This document shows, one piece after another, positions 15,523-32,152 of a DNA stretch of 64,000 nt. The number at the start of each line of letters is the position of its first letter. Position 1 is the stretch's first letter. The stretch lies in the NCBI GenBank assembly GCA_013365325.1, contig JABVXV010000016.1, positions 453,312-517,311 on the forward strand, read 5' to 3'. The DNA is from Dipetalonema caudispina (Eukaryota; Nematoda; Chromadorea; Rhabditida; Onchocercidae). The translations under genes and the position numbers were made by a program. Under the pieces are notes generated by a model. The model searched no databases and was not told the origin of the DNA. It saw only the letters and a list, made by a program, of their open reading frames with translations.

Positions 15523-18500
15523 ATGGAAGAAGAAATTGGAAAATGGAATTCGGAAGCAGAAAAGGAAACAAAACTGGAAAATTGTCCTGAAATTGTGACA
15601 ATTACTCGTTACGGTGGTGCAAAAGCTGGAGATGATGACATCGAAGCAGTATTCATTGATTTCTTCTGATTAATTTTATCACCAGTGAAACTAAGTAAAC
15701 TTAGCAGTGATTTCTTCTGGGACACCTCTTGAAGTAGTATTATCAAAATTTAGGCAAAGAAAGCGGTAGAAGAGAGAGCACGGAAGAAAGCAGAGGTACG
15801 TAAACGTCTGGAAGAGGCCAACCGGGCCAAAAAAGCCAAAAAGGGTTTTCTCACTCCGGAAAGGAAAAAAAAACTGCGGGTTTGTTCTTTACAATATTAA
15901 TGTTTGAAGTTGAAAATCTTTGAAAAATTTATACGAATTCAAGAAAATTATTACTTCATTAATAAATGAGAAAGACTGATTGTATGTTGTAGAAATTGCT
16001 GATGATGAAAGCAGCAGAAGATTTAAAGAAACAACAGATGCTCAAAGAACAGGAAAGACAACGTATTTTACAGGAACGTATCCTGCCTTTACCGGATTTG
16101 GATAACATACCTGATGGTTTGCTAGCTACACTTCATGATGAAATTATCCAATACAGCTTATTTGTACTTAAGAATTCACATGCAAATGCATGCATGCAAC
16201 AGCGTGATGTGTATATCATCGCTTTTGAACAAGAGAACATCTTCAGGCTGTTTGCTAATATCAGGAATTTAAATGATTCAGTAAAACGCAAATATAGTCC
16301 TGCATAAATTGTATTCACGTTTAATTTCAGTATTTAAATTCCGGATATTAGCAAGCAAATATCAAACAGTTAGTGCACGTATTGGAATTGAAATTTAGGT
16401 CATAGAATTTGTTAAAAGTGAATTGCTTAATGAAAGCAATAATAATAAACAAAAGCGAAGGATGCGTTTTTAATTAAGTAATCAATTTGTTCTTAAAATT
16501 ATTTCTTTTTTTTCAACATCAGAAATGAACCATTTTGTGACAGCATTAGTAGAAATCACGTAATGAAAATGTCACCTTGTAATGAACACAAATTATTGGA
16601 GAAGTAAAAAAAAAATCACAGGTGATCGAGTGTAGAAGGATAGCACATAACTGGCTACACTTGTCATTTACGTAGACATACGTATGTAAGATGACGTAAG
16701 ATATATTATGAGCAATAATAATATTGTTACCTTAAAAAAAACAAATTGAGAAATTTAAGCATTTGAAGTACGATTGGTTTATTGAAGCAACCTATAGATT
16801 GTCAGAAAAAATGACAAAATAATTAGCAGAGATCATCAGAATGAGATTCCGGATAACATTTTGATTTCCTTGAAATATCGGGAATGATTGTTAGGAAAGT
16901 ATTTATGGTTAAAATTTGTTCAGAAGAATTGGAAGAAATAATAAAGAACATGGCTGAAAGATTGCTACAACTGGAAAGTGAGTGTTATGATATTAATTAT
17001 ATTGTACGTCAGAAGGATTTCGAAATCAATGAATTAACTATTTCAGTTAACGATTTAAGAGGCAAATTGTGAGTTATTAAATATTCTTTTCCAAATAACT
17101 TATTTCTTCGACATTGTCTTCATTACTATTGATTCACTTATGTATTTATCGCTAAGAGGCTTCGTAAGTATTTCCACGTTTCATAAATGATCCGTATTTG
17201 CAGCGTGAAACCGACCTTAAAGAAAATATCTAAAACAGATACCAGGTTGGCATTATCATTTTTCATAACCGTTTTACTACTGCAGCAAAGAAATTCAAAA
17301 CCAATCAGATTTATGTTAGAAAGATGGATTAGCGGCTACTTCGACGATTTGCCTGGTGACCTAACCGATTTCGAAGTAGTTTTGCAAGTAATTCATCTCC
17401 TTTGAAATAATAAATAGCTAATTTATTTAGTTAACAGGAAAAAAAGTTCTAGATTCAGTAAGCTGAAGAAGAAGGATCAAAACTTTGTGGATTTCCGCAC
17501 TAACTTGAAAAATGTGGAAAGTAATAAATTCACTCTAAAAGCGGTGAGTCACTTTGAAATTTCTAAATTAGATGAAAAAGTGCGAAAATCTGCCCATAGC
17601 GTTCTGAAATCTCATGCAATTATATTTGAAATTTTACTTGGATATGATTAGATCGAAATTTCACTTGGATATGATTAGATTATGCAGTACAAATCCATTC
17701 TAACTTTGAATTAGAAGTCCCAAAACTTATGAATTCATGTATAGAAGAATTTCAAGATGAATTTTGCATCTCGGTTGCAAATTTCCAAAATCAGCATTGA
17801 ATAGAAATCCAGTTATAAACTAAATTCAGTTGCAAATCTAAAATTTTATCTAAAACCTAAAATGATATTACTGGCTGTAACATTTTTCATCATTCTTGCT
17901 GTATGCCACAATATCTTCTTGAGAAATTGCGAAGTAATTCGTTTTCTCTTTTCCTGCACTTTCTATTTCTTAAATACAAAACTATGATTGGGAGTGTTAA
18001 TTAAGTTAACTGTCATGAAGTAAGATAACTGCCTTTCGTTATTGCAGTGATAAATTTGCTGATTTCATTTTACTATCTGAAATTTGAATCCAATAAAATT
18101 TCAACTTTTTGAAACTGCAAGCAAAGGCATTTGACCTCTTTTTTTACCTTTCTTTAAAGCAGTTTAGAGTGACAAGTCAACATTTCTTCTCATTGTTTGA
18201 AATGTTCGAGAATTTTCTCCAGTTATTGCAAGTCTCAAAATATTTTTTAAGAAACATAAGACTTATGCTTTTTAAAAGAAACTACCAGCAGCAAATGAAA
18301 TTTAGTTTAATGTCAAATTTCTACAGCGACCAATTACTCCTTGCTACTAATAACCTTACAAAATGTTGCATATTTTATCGAAGAAAAAATTTTTTATCTT
18401 GAAAAAAGAATACGACAAAAATATGGGTAGAATTTAATTGAAATATTCTAAACCATAAAACATTTTAGGACATTCGGATATGTGGATGATAGGATAAGTT

Positions 18501-19088
18501 TGTGTTAATAGTAGCAAATCAAGATAAAATTGATTGCTTGTGAAGCATGTCACTTCTCATTTAAATTCGATTTCGTCAAATTTCCCCTCTCTCAAATATT
18601 GGGTACATATTTTACGCAAGTTGCATGTTCTCTCTGTACGTACAAAAATATCTTTGAAAGCAAATGAATATTTTTGACTTAGCTTATATTTTGGTGCAAG
18701 AAATAATTTCAGTGTTTTTTCTTTGTAACAGAAATTGTACAATAAATTATACGAAATTTCCGATTCTGTTGGAAATCTTCTCGTTTTTCCGTATGCAAAT
18801 TTCATATCGGTCATTGATCAGTCAATATTGAATTGACTAAAACCGAACATAATTTAATAATGCATGTGAAGATTGCACAAAATACGTGATAAGAGTATTC
18901 TCGAGATATCTTTGCTTACCATTTCATCTTAAAGACGAAAGATAGCAATTGGTCATTTAATGACAGCTTTGTTTTGCTTCTTGGAATGATACGATTAAAT
19001 TAATTTCAATACTATGTCACAATAATTTAAATAAAACTACCGTTTTTTGCAGGAAAAGAAAGAATCGATCGTTGACTGGAAGAAATAA
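15523..19088 (+). CDS. tni: Troponin I, complete, 7 exons
   Basis: Inhibitory subunit of the troponin complex on muscle thin filaments. It binds actin-tropomyosin, troponin C and troponin T and blocks contraction until Ca2+ rises. Exons: 15523-15648, 15754-15879, 15993-16116, 16924-17068, 17204-17245, 17438-17543, 19053-19088. All phases match, giving 234 residues; from memory the C. elegans proteins are about 194-260. Seen: a basic N-terminal helix with [17 protein letters not shown], then [14 protein letters not shown], the [19 protein letters not shown] coiled-coil (TnT-binding) segment, [17 protein letters not shown] (inhibitory region) and the C-terminal DFRTNLK. The Met at 15523 gives an acidic N-terminus (MEEEIGKW); an upstream exon is not excluded because TTTTAAG lies just before it. 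Exon 6 has a second in-frame acceptor at 17459. Which C. elegans paralogue (tni-1, tni-3, tni-4, unc-27) it matches is not decided here. Confidence 0.95.
17628..17680 (+). repeat. 26-bp tandem duplication in troponin I intron 6
   Basis: A 26-bp segment containing TTGGATATGATTAGAT at 17628-17653 recurs at 17655-17680 (period 27) with about one mismatch. It lies inside the last, 1.5-kb intron. Confidence 0.8.
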
Positions 19089-19141
19089 AAATGGATTGCA
19101 CCGTAATGCTACTAATTAATTGTCAACGCAATATTTACTTA

Positions 19142-19147
19142 AATAAA
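19142..19147 (+). promoter_or_regulatory. Candidate polyadenylation signal of troponin I
   Basis: AATAAA 54 bases after the troponin I stop codon, a usual distance for a nematode 3' UTR. No transcript evidence is available. Confidence 0.5.
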
Positions 19148-19148
19148 A

Positions 19149-21807
19149 TTACCGTTATCTGAAACATTTACAATATCTGTGTTCAGCGAAATATGTTTAG
19201 TGCCTAAAATGATCGATAGCAATGAACAAACTTCTATTAAGGTCATTTGACATCATCAAGTTTTAGGCAGAAACAAAAATCATTGGTTGAAATGATTTTC
19301 TATTTGAACTAATGAGCAGAAACTTTTCGGGAATCATTCAGGCATCAAATCGTATCATTCATTTCTCTAAGATCTAAATAAGGGATGCGGAAGATAATAC
19401 ATCTATCTCGGGAATCAGTGACCTTGACATAAGAGCAATGTACAATCTTTTGTAGAATTGTATATTGTTGTTATTTTTGGATTGTTTTATTACAGGTGGC
19501 TTGAACAGGTGTCGTTTGCTACCGTACTATATTACTCTTTATGAATGATGTAACTGACGGATATCACAAACGATTTAAAACACAAATTTTTTGATCAAAA
19601 AGCAATTAAAGCATGCAAAAAGCAAAAAGTACACTCAGCGAACAATAACAGCAACGAAGAGCTAACTCTATCGACGGATCAGATTTGTTAGTTCAGTTCA
19701 GCGCTCTCATAAACAACAGTTTCGAAATTAAGCAAATAAACAGAAGCATAGAAGTGAGTAAATTGGGACATTAAGCATAAAAACATTTCTGTTAGTTGAA
19801 TAATAAGTGATCTTATCCAAAATAAACAAAATCAATCTTTTCGACTAATGAAGGATGCCACTGGACAAATGATTTCCACTGCTGATCGAGATCTAGTACC
19901 TCCTCTTCGATTTCACTTACTTCACTCCAATTTTTGACAGCGGATCGGAAAAAAGAGACTTAAAAAGTCAACTTTGCTTAGAACTACTTTCTTGATATCA
20001 AGAAATCTTGAGTTAAAAAATAACTAATAGTCAGCAAGAAATATCTAAATCTAAACTATTCAAACTATTTGCATTTAGAATCTTTAAGAACTCAATTCAT
20101 AAATCAAAATGTGAAAAAAAATAAGAATGAAAGTGTTCCCTTTCATTTTATTTATTCATTTCTCTTATATTTTGTGTACTTCCCGCTGAATGTACCCCCA
20201 GCAGTGAGCATAAATTTTTAAAATTGTGCTAAAAGGCTAATAGCATAGATTAGGGAAATATTGGTTTAATGTGGAAAATTGCACAAATGATACACGTCAA
20301 GCAATGTACTAAACAGTCGGCAATGGATGTATGCCACAGAGAATACGTGATGTAACGGATTTATGCTACTTCGATATTGCTTACAACACCACAACTATAG
20401 TAGCTAAATTATAAGTTGCTAGACATAATTATGCTTCCCTATTTCAATCATTTAACTTAAACAAAGCCACTTATTTCCAGCCGCTCATGCATGGATATCA
20501 ACAATCAACTCCAGCTGAATTTTTTTTTTTAGTAATCTTCTAATGAAATGAACAGATCAGATGCGCAAACGTACAGTTCCATTGAATCTGAATATACACC
20601 CGCTCTAGATCGATAACTTTTGCCTTCAGCTAATTGTTCAGACCATTCTATCAAAACAAATATTAATTAATCGTAATAAAAAGTTACTAAATGTTGCTAA
20701 AAAAGTTCATATCAGTAGCAAAACAAGTAAGCTCCAACCACCTCATGAAATCCTGAACAACGACTAGAGTAACAAAACTAAGTAACATATACACCATGGA
20801 TACTATTGATCTTTTTACAAACTTTATGCTCTCTCTCCAAATAATCAGCCGGTTCTGTCTTTCGATTGAGAAATATTTCTAACTTAATATACCTATTTCT
20901 TCTATTTCACCATATAATAACTATTCTCCATTGCTGCTAGAAATAATAACAACTCCTGTACAACCGAATTCAGTCTTTCAGTTTGACTGATTTTTTTCTC
21001 CTTGCTGGTTTAAAAACAAAAACTTGATATACCTATTTCTTCTACTTCATCATATTATAACTATTCTCCATTATTGTACTTCCATCTGTATAAGTGAATA
21101 ACATTAAAAAAAAATTATATTAATCATTATTTAGAGATACCTACCACTCATCCAAATGAAAGTACAAACAATGATAAAACAATAATTTGATGATTAAATG
21201 ATGTGAAAACATGCACAAAGAATACAAACTCAGTGAATATGACGATACTAACATAGAATTAATTGTTGGAAAAATGTTGATAAATCAAAAAATAACGAGC
21301 CGAAGTACTACACACAACATAAGAATTGCAAGTTGGTAGGAGTTAATAAGAAGCAATGCACTCATTTAATAACAAAAAAGAAACTGACGGTGATTTTCCA
21401 CAACAAAAAGTACTACTTCCAAATTTGAAAAAATCCAACCACAGGGTTCACATTCAGGACAATATCTATTAGTTCAAAAGCTAGTGGAATGGAGATGCTT
21501 AAGATAACTTTGAAAATTTATTCGAAATCAAAATATGCACGATATGCAAGTGTAATACAATTCGATTTTTGGAAAGGAGAAACAGGTGGAAAAAGTATGG
21601 ATATTTTTATCACATATTTTTGAAGTAAACTAGCAGTAAAAATAAATAAGAAAGTGGGAACTTTTGGAAATTTTGCTTCGAAAATTCCCCCTATTGCACT
21701 AGGTTTGTAGTAAAAAAACATCATGTCGGAAAAACCCAAATTGACGAAATGATCTACTCTGGTATAATTCTGAAAGTCAGTAAAACTGAGGTATCCCTTT
21801 CATAAAA
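19149..21807. other. Convergent intergenic spacer between troponin I and the ATPase
   Basis: The 3' ends of troponin I (+) and the ATPase (-) face each other across 2.7 kb. No exons are recognised. It contains a diverged direct repeat (20881/21021). TTTATT at 21517-21522 reads as AATAAA on the minus strand and could serve as the ATPase polyadenylation signal about 290 bases past its stop; this is weak evidence. Confidence 0.6.
20881..21075. repeat. Diverged direct repeat, two copies of about 55 bp, 140 bp apart
   Basis: Copies at 20881-20935 and 21021-21075 share ATACCTATTTCTTCTA-like and ATAACTATTCTCCATT blocks and differ at only a handful of positions. The spacer between them is unrelated to either copy. 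Confidence 0.85.
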
Positions 21808-27488
<5,681 letters not shown>

Positions 27489-29788
27489 ATCCTGTGCCTA
27501 TAATTAAAAGCATAAAATTTTGCATTTTAATCAACTTCCGAAACATTGACAATAAAGAAGGTAGTAATCGTTCATTATCGACCTACGCCTACTTAATTTG
27601 TAGCAGTTAGGAATTAAACTTCATTCAGTTATAAAAATACTCCGGAAAAAGACTTTATTTATACGTTTGTTCCCGTCTTTGGTTCCGCGTAAGACACTGT
27701 TCTTAGTGAAGAGGAAAGAGAAATGTCAACGAACAATGTCGGAAGTTCTGCATCTATTGGATTCAAGCTTAAATAGGAGATTTATTCTTTAGAATGTTAC
27801 CAGGTGATTTAACGTTACTTTATTTCCTTCTACGATAAAAATTGGAGAAAAGGGTTCGTTAACCCAATCAATACCATTAATATTACAACAATAATACCTT
27901 TCATTATCTCTATCACTGCATGGAAAAACTTTATCACCCTTGTCAAACAGTTCCATTGTCACAGGGATTTGAACAGTTGAGAGAAATATATGCAATATTC
28001 TGCTACAGAAGATCCCACTGGCAATTAAGGTAAAGTAATATCAGGCAACAACGTACGGACGGATCAATGATCCCCCAAAAATAACAACGGTATGGGAGAG
28101 ATAAGTAAGCTAACTTGAGGAGATACGACACTACACTACATCAATCAATGGACTATATATCGGATCGATCGGATAGACATCAGGGGTCATTTGTTACTAT
28201 AGCACAGTATATAAAAAGCATTCCTTTCAATGAGCTTGCTACCTGCTAACAAGATAACTCTATTTATAAAAGCTCTTTTGCCATTGATTACCTTGCCAGT
28301 AAAGGTAGACAATCACCAGAATGATTGGTCCTCAGAAGATAACAACAATGAAGAATCATCTAGCATCATTAATTTCTTTACTAAATTGTCTTGGCTAATA
28401 TGAATGATGCAAGAAATTGTTCATTATTTTTAACTTCCACTTAAGACTAGAAAGGTAAATTTTCAATTGGTACAGTTAATAAATGTTTACAAAGCTTATA
28501 AAAATAGTTAAGCTCAGTTAGCTATCGTAATTTCACCACTAGAAATATCAACTGTAAATACTAGCAAGAGCTAATTATCACAGAGATAACTTCCTATTAC
28601 CAATTTGAACATAATACTGATTCATAAATTCTTCATCAACCATCTATTCGAAAAGTGTTCAAACGTAAAATCTACGCATCTTTACGACAAGAGAGGATCA
28701 CAGCAAATGAAAACCCTCGTTTTTATATCTTTCCAAAATTTTTGTGAAAATTTCGAAAGTTTGAGAAAAATTACGACTTCAACGGAATTCCAATTTTTCC
28801 TACGAAGCAAAATGTAATGAAAACGGAAATATTTTATTGCAAACTAAACAACAACGAGCGACGAAAGCAATGCAAATGTAATACATTTTACTGCCTGCCA
28901 CCGCATCCATCCCGGAGAACCGGAAGCAATCTTCTATTTTAGGAAACTGTAAACATCTAGTGGTGTCTTTCTTCCGGTTGTCAGCGAGATGGGTCAACTA
29001 TGGTCGTAAATTAATTCCAACATTACACAATGAACCTTCACTAAAGTAATCAAACAAGAAAAATATAGTCATTTTTAAATTCGCACATTGTCATAGATCC
29101 TACTCATATAGAAAGAATAACCCAATTCTGTTGAAAAATAATTTTTAACCAGTTCCCAATAAAAAAAAAATTCCGCTACATCACTTCACTTCTCCTCTCT
29201 TTCCTTCTCTTCTCTTCCCCTCCTCTCCCATTTTTTGGTTCTTATCTCTTTCCATTTAAGCAAAACCATTCAGAGTTTATTAACGGGAAAAGCGAAATCA
29301 AATTCCGGTACTTTCGGAATGAGAGTGTTAGCCAAGCATTTATTCCAGAAAAAAGGGGAAAAAAATGAAAACATTAATAGTTAGGCCTTGACAACGACGA
29401 GGACTGGTTTATTGGGAATGTAATGACCGAGAATAACGGAGAGAAAAGCACAACAGAAGAAATATGGCCTGACATGACATAGCATGATGTTCAGAGATAG
29501 CTAAACACAACATTGCTATTATCGATTCCTAGAAATCAAAGAAATGAGCAATTCCTCGAGTCCACTTTGGGCTACTCTTTACCTATCCACCTATTAACAG
29601 CTTCTTAAACCAAAACATTCATTTTTTTCCTTTTTCCCATATATTCCTCTCTTCAGCTAAATTCCATTCCAAAATATGGCCACAAACATCCGTTGTATAT
29701 CTGTCCTAAATGTGGTTAACTGCTTTCTTTTTCTTATGACGTTGTTAGCTTAGCTATTTCTTCCCATCATTACCCTTCGATTTCCACT

Positions 29789-29912
29789 ACACACACCCAG
29801 ACACACAAACATATACACAAACACACACATGCACACACACACAGACCCGCACCCGCACCCGCACCCGTACCCGTATCCACATACACACACACATACACAG
29901 ACAGACAGAGAG
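29789..29912. repeat. Complex (CA)n microsatellite with an embedded CCCGCA hexamer array
   Basis: CACA-rich DNA flanks an exact 6-bp-period block in which CCC occurs at 29846, 29852, 29858, 29864 and 29870, spaced by GCA, GCA, GCA and GTA. On the minus strand this is GGG five times with 3-nt loops. The flanking alternating purine-pyrimidine tracts are typical Z-prone sequence. Confidence 0.9.
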
Positions 29913-30643
29913 TACATATAGACATGAATGACATACACGTCGTAGATATGCAATGTGACTAGAAGTTAGGGAAAGGAGTATTTCTCGTAAACTTCGATGA
30001 AATTTGTGAGAATATTGAGAAATGATGAATTTGATTTCAGGAGGAGGCATTAGACGCTGATAAGAAGGCTTGTTAACGTTGTCGTTGACGTTAATGACGT
30101 TTGGGGTTATTATGGTTCATATTGTTTTGTTCTAAGTTGTGGGAAGTATTTTGATAAAATGATATTCAAATAACGAAATAACAAAAATGACAATAAAATG
30201 AATAAATGGACAACAAAAAAGTGGCAGATATTTTTATCAGATCATTAAAGAGAAAATTAGGAAGAAAGACTCAAAATGAATTAATTCCTTGAAATTTTTC
30301 ATAAACTCAAACATAGCTCTTAGCTAAAATTCGAATTCAAGAATTCTCCTAAGCCTCTCGAAATGACCATGCAAAGCGACTAATCATAATAGATAAGTTT
30401 AATGTCTGATGCGATACGTATATAATATTTTCCACTATCATTTTTCATTTAATTTTAAAAGTATAATTTGAAATGAAAGTTATATTTTCAATTTATTTTA
30501 ATAAAAGTTGTCAACTATGCTTGCTACATGTATCACATCACCTGATATCTCCTATTTTACTTCACTTAGCAATTAGAAAAAGAAATAGAATATTGAAATC
30601 ACCTGTCTATTTATTCCTCTTATCACCTGTAAAATGAGCATTA

Positions 30644-30674
30644 AGAGAGAGGGAGAGAGAGAGAGAGAGAGAGA
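30644..30674. repeat. (GA)n microsatellite
   Basis: About fifteen GA units with one GGG interruption. Confidence 0.85.
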
Positions 30675-32117
30675 CGACAGCAATGAAAGCATTTATAAAT
30701 TATGGCTTCAATAATTAATATTTATTCTCTCTAAAAATACTGCATATATTAGAAGTAATGGTGTTTTTTATCCCTATATTATCTTTAAACCGTATCATTT
30801 TGCATCTTTTAATCCTTCACAATTATCACCATCACTATATTGGATCGTACAACAGTTTTTTTTTTTTCCTTTCGAATAACTTTCTTTCAAAAACTTGAAA
30901 TGAAAATATTTCCACTTCTACTATGAGGTAATGCAATGACTTGATGAAGTATGAAGTAAATGATGAGTTAATTAATTATTCTTCTGAAGTTCTAACAGTG
31001 CTATGATTAAATGTCATTAATAGCCATATTTGGCATGGACAAATCATTTTTAAGCTATTGTCCATAGAAGCAACAGGTAAACAATATGGTATCCAAATAT
31101 GGAACTTCGAACATTTTGTTAAACAATTTAGAAAAAAAAAAAATTATAAGGAACGATTTTAATTAGAAAAAAAAGCGACACATATTTATTGGAAACCTAA
31201 AATATGGGAAGGATATTTTAATAATCGCACTACTTAAATCAACTTAATTGTTGTTAACTGATAATGGATATAGCGGCTAATAATGAATTACTACTTTTCT
31301 TTACTATATTCTGTAATGAATCTATCAATATCTGCTTATAACAAGGATTATGGGATCATTGCCATGCCAGAAACTCTGATCACTTCACTGGAATCTCTCC
31401 TATCAGCTCCATTGTTGACAAATAGTTTAACATCAACTAAAGTCACTAAATTATATATGAAAAAAAAAGATATTTTTATATTTTTATTAGGATTTTATGT
31501 TCTTCCATTTTCAATATTTTCTATTTATTACATATTCAAGTCTTAAATAGTTGGTAGAAGATCGGTGCATATGACCCGATAAAAATTTACAGGTGTTCAA
31601 GTGGAAATTCCAACTTTTTCAAATTTCCTGCTCGACCTGAATGGTTAAAGAATTGTGAAAAATACAACAAACCTTAATTGCACTGCCATCTGCGTTCATA
31701 TTGTTGTTGTTTTTCCGTTGATAAGGGGTTTAATACAGCTTTTGAATATTGATTTGAAAGAACTGAAAGTCAAAGAGATGATCGCAGGTAATGATAAATA
31801 AGATGTTTATATAATAACTATAAGAGTAATCGACAGAGCTTAGAAGAGTGATATGATAATCAGTGAAGACAGTTGTTCTAAACAATCCGTTTTTCATTAA
31901 ACTATCGAACAGATGAATAGAGGAAGAGGTATAGAAGCTGAGGAAATAAATGTATCGAAGATTCTTTTAGAGGTTTCTTTCAATGATTTGCAACTATATT
32001 GAATGAATTTTGGGGAAGCAAAAAAAGACCTGTTATTGCAGTAAACATATCTCTCAAATGATGGGGAAAGGGTGTATTTGCAAGTGAATAATAGTGGTAT
32101 GGCGAATGAAGAAATGA

Positions 32118-32152
32118 GGAGAAAGAGAGAGAGAGAAGGAAAGGAAAGAGAG
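32118..32152. repeat. Impure GA-rich tract
   Basis: A purine-only stretch containing a short perfect (AG)n run, followed by AAGGAAAGG-type sequence. Confidence 0.7.

Noticed and set aside
18109..18402. 97-codon plus-strand frame inside troponin I
   Set aside because: It lies entirely in intron 6, is Phe/Leu/Lys-rich, and has no recognisable domain.
29750..30050. Cys/Val/Gly-rich minus-strand frames
   Set aside because: They translate the (CA)n/CCCGCA simple repeat and stay open only because of repeat composition.
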